A stretch of DNA of 64,000 nucleotides from DASUFP01 sp036274495 (GCA_036274495.1 DASUFP010000032.1:4302-68301); one strand, 5' to 3'. Counted from the stretch's first letter, positions 17,997-26,739 are shown. The notes: generated by a model from the sequence alone, not told the origin. Made by a program: numbers and translations.

Positions 17997-18944
17997 CTAT
18001 TTGTGTTTTGAATTACCGAATAATTCTGCTGCTGCACCCTCTTTTAATGAGTACGTTGATAAGTATAATTTCCTGATACCAGATTTTTGAAGTACCACCT
18101 TCAGGAGCACGGCAGCCATAACAATCATATCAACCCGCATTGAGGTGAGTCCACGCATTTGTTTTCGCTTGCTCCTGGTACTGAAGATGAGCCGTGAATA
18201 CAATTGGTTGAAATGATTCAATCTGATTATATGTGATTTTTTACGATAATGGCTTCCGCTCTCCGGATATAAATGCCTTATCATACTTGCAAAGGATTCG
18301 AATGAACCCGCTGATCCTATTAATGAAATGGGCTTATTTAATGAAATTGCATCAAAAAGAGATTCTAAAGCTAGCTCTAAATGCTTTTGTATTGCAAGGA
18401 GAGTAGCCTTCTTTATCGGGTCTTCGGGCTGAAAGCTCTCAAGTAATAGAGCCGCACCCAACTTGAAACTTTTTTTGAAAAACAGTTCCTTGTTGTTTGC
18501 TATTATAAACTCTACACTACCTCCGCCAATATCCATAATGAGGAATTTTTCCGAAGATATATCAACTGCCTGCTGAACTCCTTTTAAAATCATTCCTGCT
18601 TCATCATCTCCGCTGATAAGTTTTATTGGAATGCGGTACAGTTTTTTCGCCTCACGGATAAAAATCCTTCCATTAGTTGCATTACGTAATGCGGCCGTAC
18701 CAAAAGCCCGAACCTGTTTTACCCCGTATCGATCCATATAACTCCTGAATTGTTTCAGGGCCCGCAAACCTCTTTTGAAGGGTGCAGGCGCTATTTCGTT
18801 CTTGTGAATGCCTCCCTGACCGAGTTTTACAGTAATCCGGCGATGAAATACACGTTTCCATCCCCGGTCAGTATCCTTTTGTACAATCAGAAGATGAAAG
18901 GTATTGGTGCCGAGGTCAAGAATAGCAAATGGGGAATTATTCAT
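17997..18944 (-). CDS. Ppx/GppA family phosphatase
   Basis: A 315-residue protein of the ASKHA (actin/Hsp70-like) fold. The two phosphate-binding motifs are present: FAILDLGTNTFHLLI near the N terminus and LIMDIGGGSVEFII near residue 140. Family members hydrolyse polyphosphate or the gamma-phosphate of pppGpp in the cytoplasm. At about 300 residues it is the short, two-domain form, without the C-terminal HD domain of Escherichia coli Ppx. The short form is common in Bacteroidota; which substrate it prefers cannot be read from sequence. It lies between the NtrC-like regulator and the ABC exporter genes, all on the minus strand, with gaps of 70-120 bp that suggest separate transcripts. Confidence 0.88.
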   Translation of the reverse strand: MNNSPFAILDLGTNTFHLLIVQKDTDRGWKRVFHRRITVKLGQGGIHKNEIAPAPFKRGLRALKQFRSYMDRYGVKQVRAFGTAALRNATNGRIFIREAKKLYRIPIKLISGDDEAGMILKGVQQAVDISSEKFLIMDIGGGSVEFIIANNKELFFKKSFKLGAALLLESFQPEDPIKKATLLAIQKHLELALESLFDAISLNKPISLIGSAGSFESFASMIRHLYPESGSHYRKKSHIIRLNHFNQLYSRLIFSTRSKRKQMRGLTSMRVDMIVMAAVLLKVVLQKSGIRKLYLSTYSLKEGAAAELFGNSKHK

Positions 18945-19018
18945 TGACCTTCAGTCTTATTTCGTTCGGGAAAAAATCATTCAGGTAATTCCATTATGCC
19001 AGACATTCAACGACCGGA

Positions 19019-20347
19019 CTATTCTTTATAAAACAACCATTTTCCGAGCTCTTTCCAACTTGTTTTTTTGCCATACATCAAAATACCTGTACGATAAATT
19101 CTGCCAGCGAGCCATGTTGTTAAAATAAATCCTGCAACAAGCAAACCCATAGAAAGTGCCATCTCCCATACGGGGACACCAAATGGCAAGCGAACCATCA
19201 TGACTACCGGTGAAGTTAATGGAATAATGGAAAACCAAAATCCTATAGGACTGTCGGGGTTTTGAATGATGGTTTGAGCAACAATAAAGGAGAGTATTAA
19301 AGGAATTGTTATAGGTAGCATGAATTGCTGGGTCTCTGTTTCATTGTCAACGGCAGCTCCAATAGCAGCAAACAGTGCTCCGTATAACAAATAACCACCA
19401 ACAAAATAAAACAAAAAAGCGCCAATCAGCAGAGGGAAGTTTACAGAGTCGACAGCAGACATTATTTCAGTAATTTCTCCATTCCCAAAATCAGCATTGT
19501 TTCCGTCGTCAACAGCCGTTCCCATTGGAGTGGCACGGTGTACCATTTGTTCTTTTATTGCTTCTTTATCGAAAAAGACCGTTGAAGCCACCGATGAAAG
19601 TGTTAATGTAAGTACGATCCAAAGAATGAATTGCGTAAGCCCGACAAGCGCAATTCCGATGATTTTTCCCATCATTAACTGAAAGGGACGGACTGAAGAA
19701 ATAATAACCTCAACTATGCGGTTGGTTTTCTCCTCAATCACACCTCTCATCACCTGGGCTCCATATAAAAATATAAACATATATACCAATACGCCGCCGA
19801 TCATTCCAACCGCAGTTGAAAGTCCGGCACTACTCAGTTCTTCACCCCCCTGTTCTGTAAGTTTGCGGGTATTAACACTGACTTTTGTTTTGATTTCTGT
19901 CAGCGTGGTTCTATCGATTCCCCGAGCTTGTAATTTCATGTCTTCAATTTCCTGCTGCAACGATTTCTCAATTGCAGTTACAAGGTTCAAATTAGGCTGT
20001 TTCGCAGAAAACAACATAACAGAATTGGTATTGTGCAATACGTTACCGGGTATATATAACAGTGCATCGTATTTTTCGCCGCTGAATGTTGCTTTAGCCT
20101 GTTGAATGGAAGTTGTATCAAAATCAAATACCATAGTTTCACTTCCGGTGAGTTTACCGGAAAACAACCGGGACTCATCAACAACTTTAATATGCTGGAT
20201 ATCTTCATGGTTGTAGCTGGCAATCAAGACCGGTACCACAAAAATGGCAGCCATCAATACCGGTCCGAGAATGGTCATAATGATAAATGACTTTTTCCGT
20301 ACCCGTGAAAGATATTCACGTTTAATGATCAGTGATATTGTGCTCAT
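19019..20347 (-). CDS. ABC-2 type transporter permease (NatB-like)
   Basis: A 442-residue membrane protein. The first membrane helix (about 20-45) follows a short basic N terminus (IKREYLSRVRKKSF), then comes an extracytoplasmic domain of about 130 residues, then five or more membrane helices (from about 180 to 430). This layout and the phrase LTSPVVMMVRLPFG match NatB/YhaP-type ABC-2 permeases. Its start codon overlaps the stop codon of the ATPase gene by 4 bp (ATGA), so the pair is translationally coupled. Known relatives export sodium or unidentified toxic compounds; the substrate here is unknown. Confidence 0.9.
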   Translation of the reverse strand: MSTISLIIKREYLSRVRKKSFIIMTILGPVLMAAIFVVPVLIASYNHEDIQHIKVVDESRLFSGKLTGSETMVFDFDTTSIQQAKATFSGEKYDALLYIPGNVLHNTNSVMLFSAKQPNLNLVTAIEKSLQQEIEDMKLQARGIDRTTLTEIKTKVSVNTRKLTEQGGEELSSAGLSTAVGMIGGVLVYMFIFLYGAQVMRGVIEEKTNRIVEVIISSVRPFQLMMGKIIGIALVGLTQFILWIVLTLTLSSVASTVFFDKEAIKEQMVHRATPMGTAVDDGNNADFGNGEITEIMSAVDSVNFPLLIGAFLFYFVGGYLLYGALFAAIGAAVDNETETQQFMLPITIPLILSFIVAQTIIQNPDSPIGFWFSIIPLTSPVVMMVRLPFGVPVWEMALSMGLLVAGFILTTWLAGRIYRTGILMYGKKTSWKELGKWLFYKE

Positions 20348-21294
20348 AATTCGGCAGTATTTACAGGTTGCTGGTTGCTCTCTTGTACCAGTTTAATAAA
20401 AATATCATTCATTGAAGGGATAATTTCCCTGAAGGAGTGTACTTCAACATTAGGCAGAAGCGATGACAGCAATTCATTTGTTGATTGATTTCCATTCCTT
20501 TTCACAACCGCCTTTATGAGGTCATCCTGTTGACTGGTTTCAAGCAATTCGTAGCCGGCCCAAAGCGCATTAGCGAAGGCGATTCCGTTTCCTTTGTATT
20601 CAATTTCAAATTTATCAGATCGAAATGTTTTGCGAATTTCCTTAACAGCGCCATCAAGAATTTTTTTCGATTTGTTAATTAAAGCAATATGACTGCATAA
20701 TTCCTCGACCGATTCCATCCGGTGTGTAGATAAAATGATGGTGGTGCCTTTATCACGCAACCGGAGCAATTCGTCTTTAATCAGATTGGCATTAATGGGA
20801 TCAAAACCTGTAAATGGTTCATCAAGTATCAGCAAATCGGGTTCGTGAAGCACTGTAATGATGAACTGCACTTTTTGCTGCATTCCTTTTGATAATTCAT
20901 CTACTTTTTTCCGCCACCATCCTTTCAACTCAAACTTATCGAACCACTCTCTCAATTTCACAACTGCTTCCTGACGGGGCATCCCTTTAAGCTGCGCCAG
21001 GTACAGTGCCTGTTCACCAACTTCCATTTTCTTATAAAGGCCTCTCTCTTCCGGTAAATATCCGATCTTACCTATATGGTTCTGCCGAAGTCGTTCGCCG
21101 TTCAGCAACACCTCGCCATTGTCGGGACCGGTTATTTGATTGATAATACGAATTAGGGAGGTTTTACCTGCACCATTTGGACCCAGCAGCCCGAAAACGG
21201 AACCCCGGGGGACATCAAATGTTACATCATCGAGTGCCTTGTGCGTAGCGTACTGCTTGACAACATGACGAATAGAAAGAATTTCTGGAGTCAT
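20344..21294 (-). CDS. ABC transporter ATP-binding protein (NatA-like)
   Basis: A 316-residue ATPase. Walker A is GPNGAGKTS (about 38-46), the signature is LSKGMQQK, Walker B is LLILDEPFTGFDP, and the H-loop is STHRME. The last 90 residues form the extra domain usual in NatA-type exporters. It energises the permease encoded next in the operon, with the two genes overlapping by 4 bp. Start at ATG 21294 fits the conserved N terminus. No accessory membrane-fusion protein is nearby, so this looks like a two-component ABC exporter. Confidence 0.93.
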   Translation of the reverse strand: MTPEILSIRHVVKQYATHKALDDVTFDVPRGSVFGLLGPNGAGKTSLIRIINQITGPDNGEVLLNGERLRQNHIGKIGYLPEERGLYKKMEVGEQALYLAQLKGMPRQEAVVKLREWFDKFELKGWWRKKVDELSKGMQQKVQFIITVLHEPDLLILDEPFTGFDPINANLIKDELLRLRDKGTTIILSTHRMESVEELCSHIALINKSKKILDGAVKEIRKTFRSDKFEIEYKGNGIAFANALWAGYELLETSQQDDLIKAVVKRNGNQSTNELLSSLLPNVEVHSFREIIPSMNDIFIKLVQESNQQPVNTAEL

Positions 21295-21582
21295 AACTAG
21301 TTATAAAAGGAATCAAAAATACTAAAAACCAGACGTTTCATTTTCGAAATCAGCTTTCCAATCCCTGCTTCGTATTAAGAAACCATTAACACGCTATTCC
21401 AAGCATGTAGAGGACCACTTAAAATGACAGGTCATTTTTTCAGCTGGCTACCCGTTATTAAGAATGGTACATCATCATGCGGCACGTTATTTGTTTATAC
21501 GCTGTTTAATCAATAATTATGATTAAATTTGGAATTCAAGAGAAAAGGCTGGTTAGCCACTTCACACTCTAAATAACTGACA
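21295..21582. other. Intergenic region between divergent genes, with an 18-bp near-palindrome
   Basis: 288 bp with no gene. At 21421-21438 the sequence AAAATGACAGGTCATTTT forms an inverted repeat (arms AAAATGA/TCATTTT) followed by further T residues. It could be a regulator binding site or a weak terminator-like hairpin. No TAnnTTTG box stands out. The region must hold promoters for the NatAB-like operon and the cupredoxin gene. Confidence 0.3.
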
Positions 21583-22185
21583 ATGAAACGATTATACTTT
21601 TTAGCTTTACTGTTCTTTTGTGCTACCGTCTCTCAGGCGACTGTTTGGATGGTAACCAATTCTGGTTTTACCTTTTCCCCCAATGTAATTACCATCAATT
21701 TGGGTGACACCGTAATGTTTAACCTGCCTTCCCAACACAATGTTGTTGAAGTGAGTCAGGCAACGTGGAATGCTAATCAAAATACCTCCAATGGCGGGTT
21801 TTCATTACCATTCGGAGGAGGGATGGTAATACCTTCAGCAGCTCAGACCTATTACTACGTTTGTCAGCCACATGCATCGTTAGGTATGAAAGGACAAATA
21901 ATAGTAAATAACCCTAACGGAATTCAGGATGTTTCATCCTCAGCAATAGGTATTAAACTGAATCCAAACCCTGCAAAATCTTCTGTTCAGGTGTTTACCG
22001 GAATTCCTGCTTCACAAAGCGGAACACTTGCCGTTTATGATATCACAGGAAAACTGCTTATTCGTAAAGAACGATTCAGCAGCAATCAATATCTTGATGT
22101 CAGCGCCTTGAAAAACGGTATTTATTTTGTTGAAATTACCTCTGAAGATTTTACAAGAACCACCAAATTGGTTGTTGCCAGATAA
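21583..22185 (+). CDS. Secreted cupredoxin-like protein with T9SS type A sorting domain
   Basis: A 200-residue exported protein: signal peptide (1-19, ending SQA), a plastocyanin/azurin-like domain (20-110) and a C-terminal type IX secretion sorting domain (about 120-200; LNPNPAKSS, then YDITGKLL, ending TKLVVAR). A full set of type 1 copper ligands is visible: His52, Cys94, His97 and Met102 in the context YYVCQPHASLGMKG. Cupredoxins carry single electrons; the sorting domain implies export through the outer membrane and attachment at the cell surface. It is a single gene, divergent from the ABC exporter and ending at a strong terminator. No obvious redox partner sits beside it. Family and ligand reading are firm; surface location is inference from the sorting domain. 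Confidence 0.88.
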   Translation: MKRLYFLALLFFCATVSQATVWMVTNSGFTFSPNVITINLGDTVMFNLPSQHNVVEVSQATWNANQNTSNGGFSLPFGGGMVIPSAAQTYYYVCQPHASLGMKGQIIVNNPNGIQDVSSSAIGIKLNPNPAKSSVQVFTGIPASQSGTLAVYDITGKLLIRKERFSSNQYLDVSALKNGIYFVEITSEDFTRTTKLVVAR

Positions 22186-22205
22186 CCGGTTTCTGATTAT
22201 CGCAT

Positions 22206-22244
22206 AAAAAAAACCGTCCGGAATGCATCCGGACGGTTTTTTTT
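22206..22244. terminator. Bidirectional rho-independent terminator
   Basis: A perfect 17-bp inverted repeat: arms 22206-22222 and 22228-22244 around the loop ATGCA, with a GC-rich core (CCGTCCGGA) and A/T tracts on both sides. It lies between the convergent cupredoxin and dnaJ genes, so it should stop transcripts from both. Confidence 0.93.
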
Positions 22245-22255
22245 ATTTTATCAAA

Positions 22256-23395
22256 TCAATTAAAATATTCTTTCATTTTTTCAAAAAAGCTTTTTTCATT
22301 CTTACCGGGTTGAGGTTTGAAGTTTTCAGAATTTTTTAATTTTTCCAGAATTTTCTTTTCCTCAGAAGATAGTTGACGGGGAGTCCAGACATTTATATTA
22401 ATCAACAAGTCGCCGCGATTGTAGCTATTAACCTGAGGGAGTCCTTTGCCCTTTAACCGTAACACTTTACCTCCTTGTGTTCCGGGTTCCAATTTAACTT
22501 TTGCTTTTCCATCGACAGTAGGAACTTCAACACTTGTACCAAGAGTAGCGTCCGGAATGCTCACATATAAATCATAAAGCAGATTATTACCGTCGCGTTT
22601 GAGAAACTCATCTTCAATTTCCTCAATGATCACCAGGAGGTCGCCGGGTATGCCGCCCCGCTCGGCAGCATTTCCTTTACCCGAAACGTTCAGTTGCATT
22701 CCTTCACCTACGCCTGCAGGAATGTTTAAGGAAATCACTTCCTCTCCCTGTATGGTACCGTGACCATGACACGATTTACATTTATTTGCAATAGTCTGAC
22801 CTTCGCCCCCGCATGTAGGACAGGTAGAAGTAGTTTGCATCTGTCCCAAAATAGTATTGGTTACACGACGTATTTGACCGCTGCCATGACAAGTAGCGCA
22901 TTTGTGGAAAGAAGATCCGCTTTGCGCACCGGTACCGGAGCAGTTTCCGCAAGCAACAGCTTTATTAACTTTAATTTTTTTCTCAACGCCGTTGGCAATT
23001 TCCTGGAGCGAAAGACGGACCTTAATCCGGAGGTTTGTACCCCTGTTTACCTGTCTCCTTCCGCCGCCGCCACCAAAAAAACTTTCAAAAGGGTTGTGTC
23101 CACCAAAAATGTCACCGAACTGAGAGAATATGTCATCCATGTTCATGTGGTAGCTTCCGTTACCGCCTCCCCCTACTCCCTGATGACCAAACTGGTCGTA
23201 TCGCTGTCGTTTTTGAGGATCACTCAAAACTTCATACGCTTCAGCTGCTTCTTTGAATTTATCTTCGGCTTCTTTATCACCGGGATTTTTATCAGGATGG
23301 TATTTGATAGCCATCTGCCGGTAAGCTTTCTTAATTTCAACTTCAACAGCTGTGCGCGTTACACCCAGCACCTCGTAGTAATCTCTCTTTGCCAT
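22256..23395 (-). CDS. dnaJ: Molecular chaperone DnaJ
   Basis: A 379-residue full-length (type I) DnaJ. The J domain (1-70) has the HPD motif in YHPDKNPGD. A Gly/Phe-rich stretch follows, then four zinc-finger repeats (CGNCSGTG, CATCHGSG, CPTCGGEG, CKSCHGHG) between about residues 145 and 215, and the C-terminal substrate-binding domain. DnaJ delivers unfolded proteins to DnaK and stimulates its ATPase in the cytoplasm. grpE lies 18 bp upstream on the same strand, forming the usual grpE-dnaJ operon; dnaK is not in the window. Confidence 0.97.
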   Translation of the reverse strand: MAKRDYYEVLGVTRTAVEVEIKKAYRQMAIKYHPDKNPGDKEAEDKFKEAAEAYEVLSDPQKRQRYDQFGHQGVGGGGNGSYHMNMDDIFSQFGDIFGGHNPFESFFGGGGGRRQVNRGTNLRIKVRLSLQEIANGVEKKIKVNKAVACGNCSGTGAQSGSSFHKCATCHGSGQIRRVTNTILGQMQTTSTCPTCGGEGQTIANKCKSCHGHGTIQGEEVISLNIPAGVGEGMQLNVSGKGNAAERGGIPGDLLVIIEEIEDEFLKRDGNNLLYDLYVSIPDATLGTSVEVPTVDGKAKVKLEPGTQGGKVLRLKGKGLPQVNSYNRGDLLININVWTPRQLSSEEKKILEKLKNSENFKPQPGKNEKSFFEKMKEYFN

Positions 23396-23413
23396 GCTTG
23401 AATTTATCTCTGC

Positions 23414-23983
23414 TTACTTTGCCACAATAACTTTAGCATGACGTATTACTTTCCCGTTAAGAAGGTAGCCGCATTCTGCCTCATCAATTATTATATCGTG
23501 CTGTTTAGTATCATTTGCAGCTACTATTGAAATAGCCTCATGAAAATCGGGATTGAACTCTTCTCCTACAGAAATCATTTTTTTTAATCCTTTCTGTTCC
23601 AAAATCGCATTGAGCTTATTTTGAATCAAAACAACACCCTCAAAAGCTGTGGTATTGCTTTCGGTATTCTGGATTGCATTTATTGCCCGTTCAAAATCAT
23701 CAAGTACAGGTAATAAAGAGCTTATAGTTGCTTCACCTGCCGATTTCAGTAATTCACTTCTTTCGCGTGCGCTTCTTTTGCGGAAGTTGTCAAATTCGGA
23801 ATAGAGCCGGAGCAATTTATCCTGACTCTCCCCTAATTCTCTCCTTAATCTGCTGCCCTCATCTTCTTCTGAATCTGATTGCTTTGGTGTCGGTTCCTCC
23901 ATTTCAGGTGAAAAGGGTTCACCTGCAGCCACCATCTCCTCATGTTCTTTATGGGAGTTGTCTGCCTTTTGCTCTTTCTTCAT
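23414..23983 (-). CDS. grpE: Nucleotide exchange factor GrpE
   Basis: A 189-residue protein with an acidic, low-complexity N terminus (1-60), a long coiled coil (about 60-100; LLRLYSEFDNFRKR) and the C-terminal beta domain (GEEFNPDFHEAIS, then GYLLNGKVIRHAKVIVAK). It dimerises and releases ADP from DnaK. It is the first gene of a grpE-dnaJ operon with an 18-bp gap. A candidate -7 box (TACTTTTG) lies about 70 bp upstream, just beyond the terminator of the TlpA-like gene. Confidence 0.96.
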   Translation of the reverse strand: MKKEQKADNSHKEHEEMVAAGEPFSPEMEEPTPKQSDSEEDEGSRLRRELGESQDKLLRLYSEFDNFRKRSARERSELLKSAGEATISSLLPVLDDFERAINAIQNTESNTTAFEGVVLIQNKLNAILEQKGLKKMISVGEEFNPDFHEAISIVAANDTKQHDIIIDEAECGYLLNGKVIRHAKVIVAK

Positions 23984-24053
23984 GCTATATTTTAAGTTTT
24001 ATTACTGATAGTGTGCAGCCTCTCAAATACTTTGCCATCGCCAATTTGGCAGG

Positions 24054-24061
24054 CAAAAGTA
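24054..24061 (-). promoter_or_regulatory. Candidate -7 box (TACTTTTG) for grpE-dnaJ
   Basis: Minus-strand TAnnTTTG match about 70 bp before the grpE ATG, immediately after the terminator hairpin of the upstream gene. No good -33 partner, because the hairpin occupies that space. Confidence 0.4.
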
Positions 24062-24063
24062 AA

Positions 24064-24096
24064 CAAAAACGACAGACACCTTTCGGGTGCCTGTCG
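24064..24096 (-). terminator. Rho-independent terminator of the TlpA-like gene
   Basis: On the minus strand an 11-bp stem (arms 24086-24096 and 24070-24080, one G-U pair) with loop CGAAA is followed by TTTTTG. It lies about 30 bp beyond the stop codon of the thioredoxin-like gene and before grpE. Confidence 0.85.
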
Positions 24097-24126
24097 CAGA
24101 TAGTATTATAACCTATTGAAAATTAA

Positions 24127-24651
24127 TTATTTGACTAATTTCTGAATGGCTTGTTCCAAGGCCGGCCCTCTCAAATTAGTGCCAACAATAACGCCATTTT
24201 GGTCTATGAGAAAATTAGTAGGAATTGAATTTACACCATAAATCTGGGCAGGTTTTGATTTCCATCCGCCAAGATCGCTAACGTGGTAAGGCCAGACCAA
24301 CTTATCCTGCTGAATAGCTTTCATCCATGCCTCTTTACTTTGATCGAGTGATACGCTATAAACCGTAAACCCTTTAGCATTCTTAAATTTAGCATTCTTG
24401 AACTTATTGTAAGCTGCTACGACATTTGGATTTTCGTATCTGCAGGGTCCACACCAGGAGGCCCAAAAATCAAGCAATACAATTTTGCCATGCAAAGAGG
24501 AAAGTGAAATCGTTTTTCCTTCGGGACTGCTAAAAGCAAGGTCGATTGCTTTGTCTCCCACATTAGTTCCCTGAAGAGCCTGACGGCTGGCGAATCCAAA
24601 GCCGATAGCAGAAATGCCGGCTATTAAAAGTATGATCCTGAATCGTTTCAT
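24127..24651 (-). CDS. TlpA-family thioredoxin-like protein, exported
   Basis: A 174-residue thiol-disulfide protein. A signal peptide or membrane anchor covers residues 1-22. A thioredoxin-fold domain with the active site WASWCGPC (Cys67 and Cys70) and the cis-proline region SIPTNFLID follows. Such TlpA/ResA-like proteins reduce disulfides or help cytochrome c maturation on the outer side of the inner membrane. An odd feature is a 15-bp tandem duplication (24373-24387 and 24388-24402, one mismatch) that repeats the five residues FKNAK. The gene is flanked by its own terminator and by a 120-bp gap before murA, so it seems to be a single-gene transcript. Confidence 0.9.
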   Translation of the reverse strand: MKRFRIILLIAGISAIGFGFASRQALQGTNVGDKAIDLAFSSPEGKTISLSSLHGKIVLLDFWASWCGPCRYENPNVVAAYNKFKNAKFKNAKGFTVYSVSLDQSKEAWMKAIQQDKLVWPYHVSDLGGWKSKPAQIYGVNSIPTNFLIDQNGVIVGTNLRGPALEQAIQKLVK

Positions 24652-24772
24652 GATAATTAATATATTGATTTTGTGTTCGTTATTAATGAAATGGGGCTGA
24701 ATTCCAGATCCAAATTATTAACAAAAATAGTACCAAATTCTAACATAGTAGGATCAGTGCAGATTTAATGAC

Positions 24773-26080
24773 TCAGATGCGCCTGATTTGTGCCCCTAAT
24801 TTGTTCAGCCGTTCATCGATTTTCTGGTAACCCCGGTCGATTTGTTCGATATTATGAATAATACTTTTACCCTCCGCAGAAATGGCAGCAATCAGCAACG
24901 CCACCCCGGCCCTGATATCGGGTGAGGTCATCTGAATACCTCTGAGTGCATGTTTTTGGTTGAGTCCAATAACTGTTGCCCGATGCGGATCACAAAGAAT
25001 TATCTGGGCTCCCATATCGATCAGTTTATCAACAAAAAACAACCTGGATTCAAACATTTTCTGATGAATAAGAACAGTGCCATTTGCCTGTGTTGCCGTT
25101 ACGAGCACCACACTCAAAAGGTCAGGTGTAAAGCCTGGCCAGATTGCATCTGCAATGGTAAGTATAGAGCCGTCGATGAAGGTATCAATTTCATAATGGT
25201 CCTGTGCCGGAATAAAAATATCATCGCCGCGAAATTCCATTTGAATACCGAGTCGCTTGAACACATCGGGAATAATTCCCAGATGTGAAATACCGGCATT
25301 TTTTATGGTCAGTTCAGAGGAGGTCATTGCTGCAAGACCGATAAAACTACCAATCTCAATCATATCGGGTAACAGCCGGTGATGGGTGCCGCCCAGTTGA
25401 GTAACCCCCTCTATTGTAAGCATGTTAGAACCAATACCCGATATTTTTGCTCCCATACGATTGAGCATCAGACAAAGTTGCTGCAGGTAAGGCTCACAAG
25501 CTGCATTGTAAATGGTAGTAGTTCCTTTCGCCATCACCGCAGCCATTACGATATTCGCAGTACCGGTAACGGAAGCTTCATCAAGCAACATATAAGAACC
25601 TGCAAGTGATTTTCCTTCGACTTTATAAAAGGACTCCTTTGAATCAAAATCAAACTTTGCACCCAGTTTCATAAATCCAATGAAATGTGTATCGAGTCGG
25701 CGTCGGCCAATTTTGTCGCCTCCGGGTTTTGGAATACAGGCTTTGCCAAAACGGGCGAGCAGCGGCCCAACAATCATGATTGAACCTCTCAGGGCAGATG
25801 CATTTTTTGCAAATTCAGCTGTTTCAAGATAACCCAGATCAATGGAGTCGGCACAAAAAGTTACCTCTCCTTCAGCTTTCCGATTGATTTTTACGCCCAT
25901 AAATCCGAGCAATTCGATCAGTTTATTTACATCACGGATATCAGGTATATTGGTGATTGTAACAGGTTCGGCTGTCAGTAATACAGCACAAATAATTTGT
26001 AACGCCTCATTTTTTGCTCCCTGTGGGATAATGTCTCCCTTAAGGCGGGTTCCACCTGTTACTTCAAAACTGTTAGCCAT
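24773..26080 (-). CDS. murA: UDP-N-acetylglucosamine 1-carboxyvinyltransferase (MurA) with Asp in place of the fosfomycin-target Cys
   Basis: A 435-residue enzyme of the EPSP-synthase fold that transfers enolpyruvate from PEP to UDP-GlcNAc, the first committed step of peptidoglycan synthesis, in the cytoplasm. The substrate-binding Lys23-Asn24 pair lies in QGAKNEAL; the Asp of TPDLLS and Arg of SPDIRAG match E. coli Asp305 and Arg397. At the position of E. coli Cys115 (PGGC) this protein has PGGD, Asp122, in the segment KPGGDKIGRRRLD. Cys-to-Asp at this site is known to keep activity while removing the fosfomycin alkylation target. The gene starts 8 bp after the DUF4290 gene, so the two form an operon. 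Confidence 0.96.
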   Translation of the reverse strand: MANSFEVTGGTRLKGDIIPQGAKNEALQIICAVLLTAEPVTITNIPDIRDVNKLIELLGFMGVKINRKAEGEVTFCADSIDLGYLETAEFAKNASALRGSIMIVGPLLARFGKACIPKPGGDKIGRRRLDTHFIGFMKLGAKFDFDSKESFYKVEGKSLAGSYMLLDEASVTGTANIVMAAVMAKGTTTIYNAACEPYLQQLCLMLNRMGAKISGIGSNMLTIEGVTQLGGTHHRLLPDMIEIGSFIGLAAMTSSELTIKNAGISHLGIIPDVFKRLGIQMEFRGDDIFIPAQDHYEIDTFIDGSILTIADAIWPGFTPDLLSVVLVTATQANGTVLIHQKMFESRLFFVDKLIDMGAQIILCDPHRATVIGLNQKHALRGIQMTSPDIRAGVALLIAAISAEGKSIIHNIEQIDRGYQKIDERLNKLGAQIRRI

Positions 26081-26088
26081 ACAAGTAA

Positions 26089-26739
26089 TTATCCATTTTT
26101 CCGGTGCTGTCTTCCACCACCATTGTTCGACATGCGGGAACGATTGTTCCGCGACCTGTTATTTTGTTTGCGGGCAGATGTATTTTTTTGAAGTACTTCA
26201 ACATGCTGTTGCAAACGGGTGTCTTGTTTCACAGAGAGTTCCCCGCCCGACATATCAAACAAATTTTTGAATATCACCTCATCCGTAACGGAATCTTTAT
26301 TCCAGTTTACGTAAAGCATTTTCATAAAATTTGCAAGGTTAATGATCAGTTGATCACGGGATGGGGTATCCTCCATTTTTTTGAGTTCCCGTATCATATC
26401 ATCAACTATATGTCCGTAATGGCGGTATTTTATTTTAGCTGTGGGATAGGAAACAGGATGAGGTTTTACCTTGTAGGTTAATTCTGTCGGACGCTCGTAG
26501 GGAGAATCAACATCCAGCTTAAAATCACTGATAATAAACAGGTGATCCCACAGTTTGTGTTTGAAGTCGGTGATATCGCGCAGCTGTGGATTCAGCTGTC
26601 CCATTACATTCACAATAGCTCTGGCTATTTTATTGCGTTCCTCTCTGTCGTCCAAAGTAATCGCATGTTCAATAAGTTTCTGAATGTTTCTCCCATATTC
26701 GGGGATCACAAGCCTGTTACGGCCGGTATTGTATTCCAT
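26089..26739 (-). CDS. DUF4290 domain-containing protein
   Basis: A 216-residue cytoplasmic protein belonging to the Bacteroidota-specific DUF4290 family, recognised by MEYNTGRNRLVIPEYGRN at the N terminus and the helical segment that follows (LIEHAITLDDREERNKIA). The last 35 residues are rich in Arg, Asn and Lys (RKQNNRSRNNRSR) and are probably disordered; they could bind nucleic acid. The function is unknown. It lies 8 bp upstream of murA, an arrangement that suggests a link to cell-wall synthesis, though this may be simple co-expression. A candidate promoter lies about 135 bp upstream. Confidence 0.85.
   Translation of the reverse strand: MEYNTGRNRLVIPEYGRNIQKLIEHAITLDDREERNKIARAIVNVMGQLNPQLRDITDFKHKLWDHLFIISDFKLDVDSPYERPTELTYKVKPHPVSYPTAKIKYRHYGHIVDDMIRELKKMEDTPSRDQLIINLANFMKMLYVNWNKDSVTDEVIFKNLFDMSGGELSVKQDTRLQQHVEVLQKNTSARKQNNRSRNNRSRMSNNGGGRQHRKNG

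Noticed and set aside
22206..22244. Perfect inverted repeat considered as an attachment site or mobile-element end
   Set aside because: GC core with flanking A/T tracts between two convergent genes is fully explained by a bidirectional terminator; there is no integrase or direct repeat nearby.
22760..23401. A 213-codon open frame on the plus strand opposite dnaJ
   Set aside because: It is wholly antisense to a clearly real dnaJ with zinc-finger repeats; the translation has no family resemblance and is a by-product of codon bias.
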